Assembly (NCBI RefSeq): GCF_018614095.1
Contig: NZ_JAGGOY010000046.1
Location: forward strand, 30,795 to 94,794
DNA length: 64,000 nt
Reading direction: 5' to 3'
Source of the DNA: Streptomyces sp. ISL-87
Lineage (GTDB): Bacteria > Actinomycetota > Actinomycetes > Streptomycetales > Streptomycetaceae
Shown here: positions 34,901 through 42,410 of the stretch, piece after piece
Numbering within the stretch: position 1 is the stretch's first letter
Layout: every line of letters begins with the position of its first letter
Notes under the pieces: generated by a model
Seen by the model: only the letters and a program-made list of their open reading frames with translations
Told to the model about the DNA's origin: nothing
The model's database searches: none
Made by a program: the position numbers and the translations under genes

Positions 34901-37900
34901 GCGAGTTCGGCCAGCGCTGTGAGGAGGCGGGTCAGGCCGTGCTCGCCGGGTACGTCCAGGGGGATCACCGTGTGCGGCCGGTCGCCGAGGATCCGGCCCA
35001 CCAGGCCCGACAGGACCCGGCCCGGGCCCGCCTCCACGAACGTGCGGACGCCGGCCGCGTACATGGCCTCCACCTGCTCCACGAACCGGACCGGCCGCGC
35101 CAACTGGCTGGCCAGGAGCTCTCGTACGGCATCGGCGCCGGCCGGATACGGCTGAGCCGTGGTGTTCGACCAGACCGGGACGGCGGCGTCGGCCACCGCC
35201 GTCCCGGCCAGCTCCTCGGCGAGGCCGGAGGAAGCCCCCGCCACCACCTCGCTGTGGAACGCGCAGGCGACGGGGAGTGGTTCGGCCGAGAAGCCCGCCG
35301 CACGCAGTGCGGTCACCGCCGCGGACGTCGCCTGCGTCGGCCCCGAGATCACGCACTGCCGGGGCGCGTTGTGGTTCGCCACCACGCACCCGGCCCGCTC
35401 CGCGATCTCCCGTACATCCTCCGGCGCGGCCGACACCGCCGCCATCGATCCCGGATCCGCCCCGGCCGCCGCCACGATGGCCTCGGCCCGGCGCACGCTC
35501 AGCTGCAGCAGGCTCTCCGTGTCGTAGACCCCGGCCGCCCACAGCGCCGTGAGCTCCCCGTACGAGTGCCCGGCCACGCAGTCCGGCCGTACGCCGAGCC
35601 GCTCCAGGAGTACGTGCGCCGCCGCCCCCGCCAGTCCGAGGGCCGGCTGGGCCACCCGGGTGTCGGTGACCGCCGCCCGCTGCGCGGCCCGCCCCCGCGC
35701 CGTGAACGCCGCCGGCGGGAACACCGCCGAGACAACCGCGCTCGGGGCCTCGTCCAGCAGCTCTCGCAGGGGACCCGGGAAGGCCATGAACAACTCGCCC
35801 AGCATTCCGACGCGTTGGCTGCCCTGACCCGGGAACAGGAACGCCACCCCGCCCGTATCCGCCGCCGACTCCGACTCCTCCCGTACGTGGACCCCCTCGC
35901 ACGCCGCGAACGCCCGCGCCCGCTCCAGCCGGACCGCCAGCTCGTCCAGATCCCCGGCCACCACCGCCACCCGCACCGTGCCGGAACCCGCCGAAGCCTC
36001 CGCAGCCAGGTCCCGCAGCGCCCACGGCCGCCCGGCGGCGTCGTTCTCCTCCAGCCGCGCCGCGAGCCGCGCCATCGCCCGCCCCGCCGCCCGCCGGTCC
36101 TCGCCCCGGAAGCAGAACAGTTCGGCCGGCCACTCCTCCAGCCCGTGCCCGGGCTCCTCCGCACCTCCGTAACCGGCCAGCACCGCGTGGTAGTTGGTGC
36201 CGCCGAAGCCGAACGCGCTCACCCCCGCGATCCGCCGCCGCGCCGGCACCGCCCACGGCCGGGCCTCGGTGTCGAAGGCGAAGGGGCTGGTCTCCTCGTC
36301 CCAGGCCGGGTTCGGCGTGTCGATGTGCAGGGTCGGCGGCCGAACGCCCGCGTACACCGCCCGAGCCGCCTTGATCAGCCCGGCCAGCCCGGCCGCGCAC
36401 TTGGTGTGCCCGAGCTGCGATTTCACCGAGCCCAGGGCGCACGACCCGGCCGCCGCCCCGTACTCCGTGAACAGCTCGCTCAGCACGGCCAGTTCGGTAC
36501 TGTCGCCCACCACCGTGCCCGTGCCGTGCGCCTCGACCAGCCCCACCTCGCCCGGCGAGACGCCCGCCCGCGCGTAGGCCCGCTCCAGCGCCCGCCGCTG
36601 CCCCTCCGGCCGGGGTGCGGTCAGCCCGAGGGACCGGCCGTCGCTCGATGCGCCCACCGCTTTGATCACGGCGTACACCCGGTCGCCGTCCCGCTCCGCG
36701 TCCGAGAGCCGCTTCAGCACCAGCGCGCCCACGCCCTCGCCGAGGGCGATCCCGTCGGCGGCGGCGTCGAAGGGCCGGCAGCGCCCGCCCGGGGACAGCG
36801 CGCGGACCGAGGCGAACAGCAGATAGTCGTTGATCCCGTTGTGTACGTCGGCGCCCCCGCACAGCACCATGTCGCTGTCACCGTCCCGCAGTTGGCGGCA
36901 CGCCAGGTCCAGGGCGGCCAGCGAGGAGGCGCACGCCGCGTCGACCGTGCAGTTGGCCCCGCCGAGGTCGAGCCGGTTGGCGACCCGGCCCGCGATCACA
37001 TTCGCGAGGATGCCGGGGAAGGAGTCCTCGGTGAGCCGGGGCAGCTGCTCGTCGAGTCCGGGCGGCAGCTCGCCCAGGTAGCCGGGGTACAGCGCGCGCA
37101 GCCCGTACGCGCCGGCCAGTTCGGTACCGGCCTCCGCGCCGAACACCACCGAGGTCCGGGACCGGTCGAACTCCCGGTCCTTGCCGTAGCCGGCGTCCCC
37201 GAGGGCCCGCGCCGAGATCTCCAGGGCCAGCAGCTGCACCGGCTCGATCCCGGCCAGCGAGGCGGGCGGGATGCCGTGCGCGAGGGCGTCGAAGGGCACG
37301 GGGCCGAGGAAGCCGCCCCAGCGGGACGGGGTGCGCTCGCCGGCCCGGGCGGGATCGGCGTCGTAGTAGAGCGCCGGGTCCCAGCGCTCGGCCGGGACCT
37401 CGGTCACCGCGTCCGCCCCGGCCAGGATCCGCGCCCAGTACCCGGCGAGGTCGGGTGCACCCGGATAGGCGCAGGCCATCCCGACGATGGCGATGTCGAG
37501 CGGGTCGGCCGCGGACTCGGGGGCCGGGGCGGCGAGTTCCCGGGCCCGCCCCTCCAGCACCTTCATGGCGCCCTCGGTCACCTGGGCGTGCAGCGCCGCG
37601 ATCGTCGTGGTCGCGGTGCGCAGGGTGGCGGCCTGACCGAGCATGAACAGGCCGTCGGCGTACTGCTGTTCCTCTGCCACCGGCTCCAGCCCGGACGCGC
37701 CCCGCCGCAGCCCCTTGCTGGCGATCCGCAGCCGCCCCAGGTTGAGCCGCTCCAGCTCCTCCCACACCTCGCGCGGCTCGGTTCCGCTCTCGGTGAGCCG
37801 CCGCCGGGTCGCCTCGAAGGTCTCGGCGTAGGGGGTGGCCGCGCACCGGGTGGCATGCCCGGGCGCGGTGTGCAGCAGCACGGTCTCCACGCACTCCACC

Positions 37901-39456
37901 GCCGCCCGCTGGAAGCCCGGCAGCACCGAGCCCGCCGCCACTGCCTCCTCGGTGAACAGGTAGGCCGTGCCCATCAGTACGCCGATCCGCGCCCCCCGCC
38001 CGGCCAGCGGGGCCGCGGCCGCCAGAGCCATCGCCGCCGAGCGCGCGTCGTGGATCCCGCCCGCGAACAGCACGTCCAGGGCGGCGGGTTCGGGGCAGTC
38101 CAGCAGCCGCTCGATCTGCTCCTCCCACAGTGGGAACGAGGCGCGCGGCCCGACATGGCCCCCGCACTCCAGCCCCTCGAACACGAACCGCCGTGCGCCC
38201 TCGGCGAGATACCGCTCCAGCAGGGCCGGCGAGGGCACATGCAGATGGGTCAGGGTCCCGGCCGCCTCCAGCGCGGCCGCCTGCGCCGGGGTGCCGCCCG
38301 CGATGACGGCGTACGGCGGGCGCACCTCGGCCACGGCCGCCAGCTGCTCCCGCCGCAGCTCCGGCGGGGCGAATCCGAGCAGGCCCACCCCCCAGGGGCG
38401 GTCCCCGAGCCGCTCGGCGGCCTCGGCGAGCAGCCTGCGTACGTCCGGGCCGTCCATCACCGCGAGAGCGAGGTACGGGACCCCGCCCCCGGCGGCCACC
38501 GCCTCGGCGAAGGCCGCCTGGTCGCTCACCCGGGTCATCGGCCCCTGTGCGACGACGGGGCGGGGCGCCCGTACGGCGGCCGCCAGGTGCCCCGTGACGG
38601 CGGCCCGCACGGCCTGGAGTACGCCGCCCGTGGTCCGGTACCGGTCGGCCAGCCGGGCCGCCGAGGCCCCGTCCTGTCCGACGGGAAGCAGCTGGGCGCG
38701 CAGGTCCCGGGCCCCCAGCAGGGCCGCGACCGGGCCGTGCGGCACGGCCAGACCGGGCCGGGTGAAAACCCGGTGCCCGTCGGCAATCCGGGCCTCGGAG
38801 CCGTCCATCACCCGCAGCGCCGCCGCCACTTCGGTCGGCAGACCGGCCTCCCCCTCGGCCGTCAGAGCCAGTTGTACGTCGACCAGCACGCCGGCCGCCC
38901 CACCCGCGACGGCCGCGGCCGCGGTGTGCGGCCCGATCCCGCCCCAGGCGAGCACGGGCACCCCGACCCCGGGGTCGGACAGAAGCTGCTGGAGCAGGAC
39001 GAAGGTGGTGGCCCCGCCCACCCGCCCCCCGGCCTCGTGCCCCTTGGCGACCACCGCCTGCGCCCCGGCGCCGACCGCGGTACGGGCCTGCGCCGGGCCG
39101 GTGACCTCGGCCCACACCCGGGGCCGCCCGTCGGCTGCCGCCCAGGCGGCCACGCGCTCCGGGGTGTGCTCCCCGGGGTCGGCCAGCAGGACCGTGTCCA
39201 CCCGGGCGGGCAGCGCGGCCGGCCCGAGCGGGCAGCCCACCGGCACCCGCACCCCGTATCCGCCACCGTCGCCGAGCCGCCGGGCGAGCTCCGCGAAGGC
39301 GGCCCGCGCGGCCGCGGGGTCCCGTCCGAGGTCGAGCAGCCCGAGGGCACCCGCCCGCTCGGCGGCGGTCACGATCCGCGGATGCGGCTCCTCGAAGGGG
39401 GTGAGCGCGACGACCAGGTCACGGGTCTCGGCGGATCGCAGGGGCTGGGGGGTCAC
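31933..39456 (-). CDS. PKS A: tandem NPD/PfaD-like flavoprotein-KS-AT-ACP-KR, PUFA-synthase-like
   Basis: The protein has 2507 residues. Residues 1-620 hold two barrel-like lobes of the nitronate-monooxygenase/PfaD kind: AKGHEAGGRVGG with VPVLAWGGIG, then FEGLECGGHVGPR with VLFAGGIHDARSA, probably an FMN enoyl reductase. The KS (about 650-1090) has DAACASS with Cys near 840, EAHGTGTVVGD and KSQLGHTK. The AT (about 1200-1500) has FLFPGQGSQ, GHSYGE and AFHSE. A repeat-rich Pro linker leads to an ACP at about 1815 with LSIDSIKRVEI, the signature of PUFA-synthase ACPs, and the KR (about 2210-2490) has TGGARGITA and TDYAAAN. The start is GTG 39456, with AGAGGAG 7 nt upstream. It is the first gene of the operon, divergent from a LysR gene. 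Confidence 0.92.
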   Translation of the reverse strand: MTPQPLRSAETRDLVVALTPFEEPHPRIVTAAERAGALGLLDLGRDPAAARAAFAELARRLGDGGGYGVRVPVGCPLGPAALPARVDTVLLADPGEHTPERVAAWAAADGRPRVWAEVTGPAQARTAVGAGAQAVVAKGHEAGGRVGGATTFVLLQQLLSDPGVGVPVLAWGGIGPHTAAAAVAGGAAGVLVDVQLALTAEGEAGLPTEVAAALRVMDGSEARIADGHRVFTRPGLAVPHGPVAALLGARDLRAQLLPVGQDGASAARLADRYRTTGGVLQAVRAAVTGHLAAAVRAPRPVVAQGPMTRVSDQAAFAEAVAAGGGVPYLALAVMDGPDVRRLLAEAAERLGDRPWGVGLLGFAPPELRREQLAAVAEVRPPYAVIAGGTPAQAAALEAAGTLTHLHVPSPALLERYLAEGARRFVFEGLECGGHVGPRASFPLWEEQIERLLDCPEPAALDVLFAGGIHDARSAAMALAAAAPLAGRGARIGVLMGTAYLFTEEAVAAGSVLPGFQRAAVECVETVLLHTAPGHATRCAATPYAETFEATRRRLTESGTEPREVWEELERLNLGRLRIASKGLRRGASGLEPVAEEQQYADGLFMLGQAATLRTATTTIAALHAQVTEGAMKVLEGRARELAAPAPESAADPLDIAIVGMACAYPGAPDLAGYWARILAGADAVTEVPAERWDPALYYDADPARAGERTPSRWGGFLGPVPFDALAHGIPPASLAGIEPVQLLALEISARALGDAGYGKDREFDRSRTSVVFGAEAGTELAGAYGLRALYPGYLGELPPGLDEQLPRLTEDSFPGILANVIAGRVANRLDLGGANCTVDAACASSLAALDLACRQLRDGDSDMVLCGGADVHNGINDYLLFASVRALSPGGRCRPFDAAADGIALGEGVGALVLKRLSDAERDGDRVYAVIKAVGASSDGRSLGLTAPRPEGQRRALERAYARAGVSPGEVGLVEAHGTGTVVGDSTELAVLSELFTEYGAAAGSCALGSVKSQLGHTKCAAGLAGLIKAARAVYAGVRPPTLHIDTPNPAWDEETSPFAFDTEARPWAVPARRRIAGVSAFGFGGTNYHAVLAGYGGAEEPGHGLEEWPAELFCFRGEDRRAAGRAMARLAARLEENDAAGRPWALRDLAAEASAGSGTVRVAVVAGDLDELAVRLERARAFAACEGVHVREESESAADTGGVAFLFPGQGSQRVGMLGELFMAFPGPLRELLDEAPSAVVSAVFPPAAFTARGRAAQRAAVTDTRVAQPALGLAGAAAHVLLERLGVRPDCVAGHSYGELTALWAAGVYDTESLLQLSVRRAEAIVAAAGADPGSMAAVSAAPEDVREIAERAGCVVANHNAPRQCVISGPTQATSAAVTALRAAGFSAEPLPVACAFHSEVVAGASSGLAEELAGTAVADAAVPVWSNTTAQPYPAGADAVRELLASQLARPVRFVEQVEAMYAAGVRTFVEAGPGRVLSGLVGRILGDRPHTVIPLDVPGEHGLTRLLTALAELAAAGVPITPDPLFRGRTTRLPERAPRRPGWLVDGHLVRTADGTPVPGGLRPAHRIPPTTPREPDHRARPAAHPTTTPNGTPAPGALQPAHHIPPTTPREPDPRTRPAAHPARTANGTPPSAGPQPSHHIPPTATPPLEPTPAPAADRREQAVLEYLRGSRELVEAQRAVLLGYLGTTPAAPQPWSAAAPPPTSAWPQTEANGWTGTTQAAAQAWAGTTPLPDNTWPQAGANGWTPGGAAQPPASGMPGTAGSAGSAGSAKSPEEVMDVVLEIVHTRTGYPLDMLDPELDLEADLSIDSIKRVEIIGALADRVGLPQGPGGSAESAVEELSRIKTLRGIVAWVTDHTAGPSQDPGAPAGLAAPAGDPAMQAATRPATHPGGPGPVAVWAGSAPSGPVSSGPVSSGPAGAGSVGAGSVGVGPAWSGPAEPRTAQSGPAEPRTAQSGPAEPRTAQSGPAEPRAAWSGPSGRGASGPAGPKPAGGVASLPAVASAAATVRVARLRVESVEVGVAAGDTERWLRGARIGVVGDGQGVALALRKALQVQGAEVRQLAEAEGGLDGIVDLSALRAGQEPVLPAAFPGLKRALTGGVRRLILASAPGGTGLHASAPAGTGLHGFARSAALEFPGTLVRAVDIDPKEDPQQAADRLLAELSGGDAADGLASVGYTAEGIRVTRRPVPAPLSSPTEPAPPLGPGSVVLLTGGARGITARIALALARATGCHIELIGRTPEPDPQADEFAHATDRVALRAALIAAGLRTPAEIEAAASRLLAEREVRTTLATLAGPGPGAAASVRYHRADVTDEHTVRAVVAEVRARHGRLDGIVHGAGTLRDGLLRDKEPAVFTEVFTTKVAGARHLAAAAAEHGGTPAPSFLALFGSVAGVYGNRGQTDYAAANDALDGLAHTWADSFPGRVLSVDWGPWAAEAGGMVTPELEREYARRGIPLITPEAGAAAFLAELAHGTDVQVVLMAEEGQKGEEREEGEEGDGDE
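33511..33630. repeat. 30-bp tandem repeat inside PKS A (four copies plus part)
   Basis: Four 30-bp units (33511, 33541, 33571, 33601) and a partial fifth code for repeats of SGPAEPRTAQ in the linker between the ACP and KR domains. A 15-bp repeat coding for Ser/Gly/Pro follows at about 33689-33718. Unit sizes are multiples of three, so the frame is kept. Confidence 0.9.
34508..34840. repeat. 111-bp tandem repeat inside PKS A (three copies)
   Basis: The motif GTCGGGGGGATG recurs with a spacing of exactly 111 bases (C of the motif at 34510, 34621 and 34732). Each unit codes for 37 residues of a Pro-rich linker (IPPTTPREPD, RPAAHP, NGTP) between the AT and ACP domains. The copies have diverged by substitutions only. 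Confidence 0.85.
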
Positions 39457-39541
39457 GGGCGCTCCTCTGAATCGGTGCTGTGTGACATGTCGCTTTGCGG
39501 GACGGCGCTTCCCAGGCGGACCGGGGCGACCGGTCCGGGCC

Positions 39542-39607
39542 GACCGGCCAGTCCGGACAGGCAGACCGGCCAGTCCGGACAGGCAGACCGGCCAGTCCGG
39601 ACAGGCC
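39542..39607. repeat. 22-bp tandem repeat (three copies) upstream of the PKS operon
   Basis: Units of 22 bases beginning GACCGGCCAGTCCGGACAGG start at 39542, 39564 and 39586, in the leader between the PKS A start (39456) and the LysR gene. Each contains the palindrome GTCCGGAC, so it could be a multi-site operator or a leader structure. The rest of 39457-40082 contains no gene I can support; it presumably holds the divergent promoters. Confidence 0.75.
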
Positions 39608-40082
39608 AGGCAGGCCGGGCACGCCAGGCGGGCCAGGCAGCATGAGGGAAGGGAAACGCAGGGGAGTGCGCGGGCGGGGGACCCTGCGGAAATGCCGTGC
39701 TTCGATCGGCCGGGCGACCCGCCACCGGAAGGGCGGGCTTGAACCGTGGTCAAGTTCCCTGATGCCGCGATGCATCGTGCGGTGACCGCCCCGCACTGTC
39801 AACGGTCATGCGGAGTGCGTCGTTTCGCGCCCTCGGACCCGGAAGCGGAGCCGCGCGCCCCCTGGGCCGGGCCCGCGGCACGCCCCGGCCGCGCCGGTGG
39901 TCTGCGGCGATGCCGGCCGGGCGGGGCGAAACCGGCGCCCGGGACGGCGTAACGCATCGGCGCGGGCTCATGCCGCACCGGTATGTGTTATCGCCGACCC
40001 GGCATGAACGCCGGGCCAAGGTCGGACATTTGTTCACCGTGCGGCCCTTACAGGTACAGCATGCCGCCGTTACCGTCCGGTC

Positions 40083-40976
40083 ATGACCCCCACACTCGCG
40101 CAGCTTCGTTACCTCGTCGCCGTCGCGGACTGCCGCTCCATCACCGGTGCGGCCGCCTCGGTCTTCGTCGCCCAGTCCGCCCTGTCCCGGGCCGTGCAGG
40201 CCATGGAGCGCGACCTCGGAGTGGAACTCCTCGCCCGCCGGGGCAGGGGAGTGGACCTCACCCCCGAAGGGGCCCGGGTGGTCCGGCTGGCCCGGACCGT
40301 GCTCGACGCGGTGGAGGCGATCGACGACATCGGGACCGCCCACGGCAAGGGCACCCGGGCCACCCTCACCCTCGTGACGACCCCCACCCTGGCCATCGAT
40401 CTGGCCGCCGACCTGATCTCGGCCTTCACCGAGCGGCAGCCCGGCGTGGACGTCCGGCTCCAGCAGCACGACAGCCGGGAGGCGCTGACCCAGGAACTCA
40501 CCGACGGGCGGGCCGAGTTGGCCCTGGTCGACCTGCCGGTGGACAAGGATCTGACCACACATCACATCCAGGAGCGCGAGGTGGTGCTGATCTCGCCGAT
40601 CGGCTCCCGGCTGCCCGACCCGGTGCCCTTCCGGCTGCTCGACGGGCTGCCGATGGTCCTGCCCACCCCGGGAGCCGGCCGGCGCACCGAGATGGAGGCC
40701 ATGTTCAGCTGCCTCGGCGTCCGGCCCGTGCCCTCCCTGGAGGTCGACGAACGGCTTGCCTGGGTGACGGGCGTGACGGACGGCTGCGGCTCGGTCATCT
40801 GGTACCGGGACGTGGCGTCACGGGCCTTCGGCCATCGCGCGGAGGTCCGCTCCTTCGCTCCGCCCCTACTTCGCCCCGTGGGGATCGCGCACCCCCGCAG
40901 GCCCCTGAGCCGGGCGGCCCGGGCGTTCATCGCGCACGCCCGGCACAAGGCGCCCGTCCGCGAGCCCGCCCGCTGA
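40083..40976 (+). CDS. LysR-family transcriptional regulator
   Basis: The 297-residue LysR protein has an N-terminal winged helix-turn-helix (LAQLRYLVAVADCRSITGAAASVFVAQSALSRAVQAMERDLG) followed by the two-lobed effector-binding domain. It is transcribed away from the PKS operon across a 626-base region, the standard arrangement for a LysR protein that controls its divergent neighbour and itself. The effector is unknown. A dyad of the T-N11-A kind lies downstream at 41018-41032 in front of the next gene, which it may also control. The start lacks a clear Shine-Dalgarno. Confidence 0.92.
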   Translation: MTPTLAQLRYLVAVADCRSITGAAASVFVAQSALSRAVQAMERDLGVELLARRGRGVDLTPEGARVVRLARTVLDAVEAIDDIGTAHGKGTRATLTLVTTPTLAIDLAADLISAFTERQPGVDVRLQQHDSREALTQELTDGRAELALVDLPVDKDLTTHHIQEREVVLISPIGSRLPDPVPFRLLDGLPMVLPTPGAGRRTEMEAMFSCLGVRPVPSLEVDERLAWVTGVTDGCGSVIWYRDVASRAFGHRAEVRSFAPPLLRPVGIAHPRRPLSRAARAFIAHARHKAPVREPAR

Positions 40977-41014
40977 CCGGAAGTCGCCTTGTCTCCAGCA
41001 GACATGCCGACCGG

Positions 41015-41032
41015 GCATTGAACAATGCTCAA
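41015..41032. promoter_or_regulatory. Dyad GCATTG-AA-CAATGC / TTGA-N7-TCAA upstream of the secreted protein gene
   Basis: GCATTG (41015-41020) and CAATGC (41023-41028) form a perfect dyad. The overlapping TTGA (41018-41021) and TCAA (41029-41032) make a second one of 15 bases, close to the LysR T-N11-A consensus. It is 55 bases before the chosen start of the secreted protein and 38 bases after the LysR stop. Confidence 0.45.
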
Positions 41033-41086
41033 TTAGGCGGTGGTTGGCCCTGGCGCCATTGTCTGATGGCCCATCACATTGTGCGC

Positions 41087-42346
41087 ATGTCCCGACTCCT
41101 CGCACCCCCTTGGGCCGCCGCCCTCGCGACCGCGGTCCTCGCCACCGTCCTTCCGGCGGCCGCCTGGATGGCCACCGCCACTGCTAGCGCCACCGCCAGT
41201 GCCACCGGTTCTGCCGGTCCGGCCGCCGCGGCCCCGGCCCTGGCCCCGGAGAAGAAGTGCACGCTGCCCGGCGGCCTGGCCGAGCTCAGTGGTCTCGCCA
41301 TGAGCCGCAAGCACCCGGGTGTCTTCTACGCCGTCAACGACAGCGGGAATACCAACCAGGTCTTCGCCATCGACTGCACCGGAACGACCGGCCTGCTCCG
41401 AGCCACCTACACCGTCGCCGGGGTCGGCAACACCGACTGGGAGGGGCTCGCGCTCGGCAAGGACGCGGCCGGCCTCCCGGTGATCCTGGTGGGCGACATC
41501 GGGGACAACTTCAGCGGCCGCGCCGAGATCACCGTCCACGGCTTCGCCGAGCCCGACCAGCTCGCCAACGCCACCGTCACGCCGGTGACCTATCGCTTCG
41601 CCTACGCCGACGGCAGGCACGACGCCGAGTCACTGCTCGCCGACCCCGTCACGGGACAGCTCTACGTCGCCAGCAAGCTGATCGGCGCAACCGGCCAGCT
41701 GTACAAGGCCCCGCTGCCCCCGGCGACCGGGCAGGTCAACACCCTCACCCCGGTCCGGCCGGGCCCGGTCTTCGCCACCGACGGCGCGTTCTCGCCCTCG
41801 GGGGCCTCGTACACCCTCCGCAGCGGCGGGCCGCTGGGCGCGAACGCCGCCTCCGTCTACGACACCGCGGGGACCAAGCTGGCGGACGTCGCCCTGCCCG
41901 CCCAGTCCCAGGGCGAGACGGTGACGTACTACGACTGCACCAGCCTGCTCGTGGGGTCGGAGAACGACAGCCAGATCTGGCGGGTTCCGCTGCCGCCCGA
42001 GGCCACCCCGGGCTGCGGCACCACGCCCACACCGACCCCGACACCCACGCCGACCCCGACGCCCACACCGACTCCCACCCCCGGTGACCTGAAGCTCGCC
42101 AACCCCGGCGCGCAAGCATGCAAGTTCAACCAGTCCTGCACCATCCAGCTCACCGCCACCGGAGGCAAACCCGCCATCCGCTACACCGCCACCGGTCTGC
42201 CCTTCGGCCTGAACACCGACGCCACCACCGGCCGCATCACCGGCAGACCCTGGGCCACCGGCACCGTCCAGGTCACCGCCACCGCCACCGACTCCGCCGG
42301 AGCCACCGCGAGCACCACCTTCGCGCTCACCACCAGCTGGTTTTGA
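41087..42346 (+). CDS. Secreted protein with Thr-Pro linker and Ig-like C-terminal domain
   Basis: The protein has 419 residues from the ATG at 41087; the in-frame ATG at 41066 is an alternative, and neither has a Shine-Dalgarno. A signal peptide (LAPPWAAALATAVLATVLPAAAW) and an Ala/Thr-rich stretch come first. The central 260 residues look like a beta-propeller-type repeat protein (LSGLAMSRKHPGVFYAVND, DWEGLALGKDAAG, ILVGDIGDN, DAESLLADPVTGQLYVASK), similar to secreted proteins in which DWE and DAE motifs recur. A Thr-Pro run of about 11 units leads to the same 85-residue Ig-like domain found at the end of the phosphoesterase at 20794-22065. It flanks the PKS locus on the right. Confidence 0.85.
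   Translation: MSRLLAPPWAAALATAVLATVLPAAAWMATATASATASATGSAGPAAAAPALAPEKKCTLPGGLAELSGLAMSRKHPGVFYAVNDSGNTNQVFAIDCTGTTGLLRATYTVAGVGNTDWEGLALGKDAAGLPVILVGDIGDNFSGRAEITVHGFAEPDQLANATVTPVTYRFAYADGRHDAESLLADPVTGQLYVASKLIGATGQLYKAPLPPATGQVNTLTPVRPGPVFATDGAFSPSGASYTLRSGGPLGANAASVYDTAGTKLADVALPAQSQGETVTYYDCTSLLVGSENDSQIWRVPLPPEATPGCGTTPTPTPTPTPTPTPTPTPTPGDLKLANPGAQACKFNQSCTIQLTATGGKPAIRYTATGLPFGLNTDATTGRITGRPWATGTVQVTATATDSAGATASTTFALTTSWF
42084..42343 (+). repeat. Right copy of duplicated Ig-like domain DNA
   Basis: This is the near-identical, oppositely oriented counterpart of 20797-21060. The 50-base block 42119-42168 matches the reverse complement of 20972-21021 without mismatch; outside it, differences are mostly at third codon positions. 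Confidence 0.85.
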
Positions 42347-42350
42347 GACG

Positions 42351-42381
42351 TGGGGGGCGGTCTTGTACAACCCGCCCCCCA
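42351..42381 (+). terminator. GC-rich hairpin after the secreted protein gene
   Basis: TGGGGGGCGG (42351-42360) pairs perfectly with 42372-42381 around an 11-base loop, four bases after the stop codon. Confidence 0.6.
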
Positions 42382-42410
42382 AGCCGCACTGTTGACCGAT
42401 ATTCGTCCAC

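Noticed and set aside
22102..39456. Enediyne-type PKS (PKSE) cluster
   Set aside because: Domain order KS-AT-ACP-KR...DH-PPTase is reminiscent, but PKSE is a single protein with conserved companion genes that are not present here. The flavoprotein fusion and second KS-AT point to a PUFA-like system.
39456..39753. 99-residue N-terminal extension of PKS A
   Set aside because: It would translate the 22-bp repeat leader. The GTG at 39456 has a strong AGAGGAG site and starts exactly at the conserved domain.
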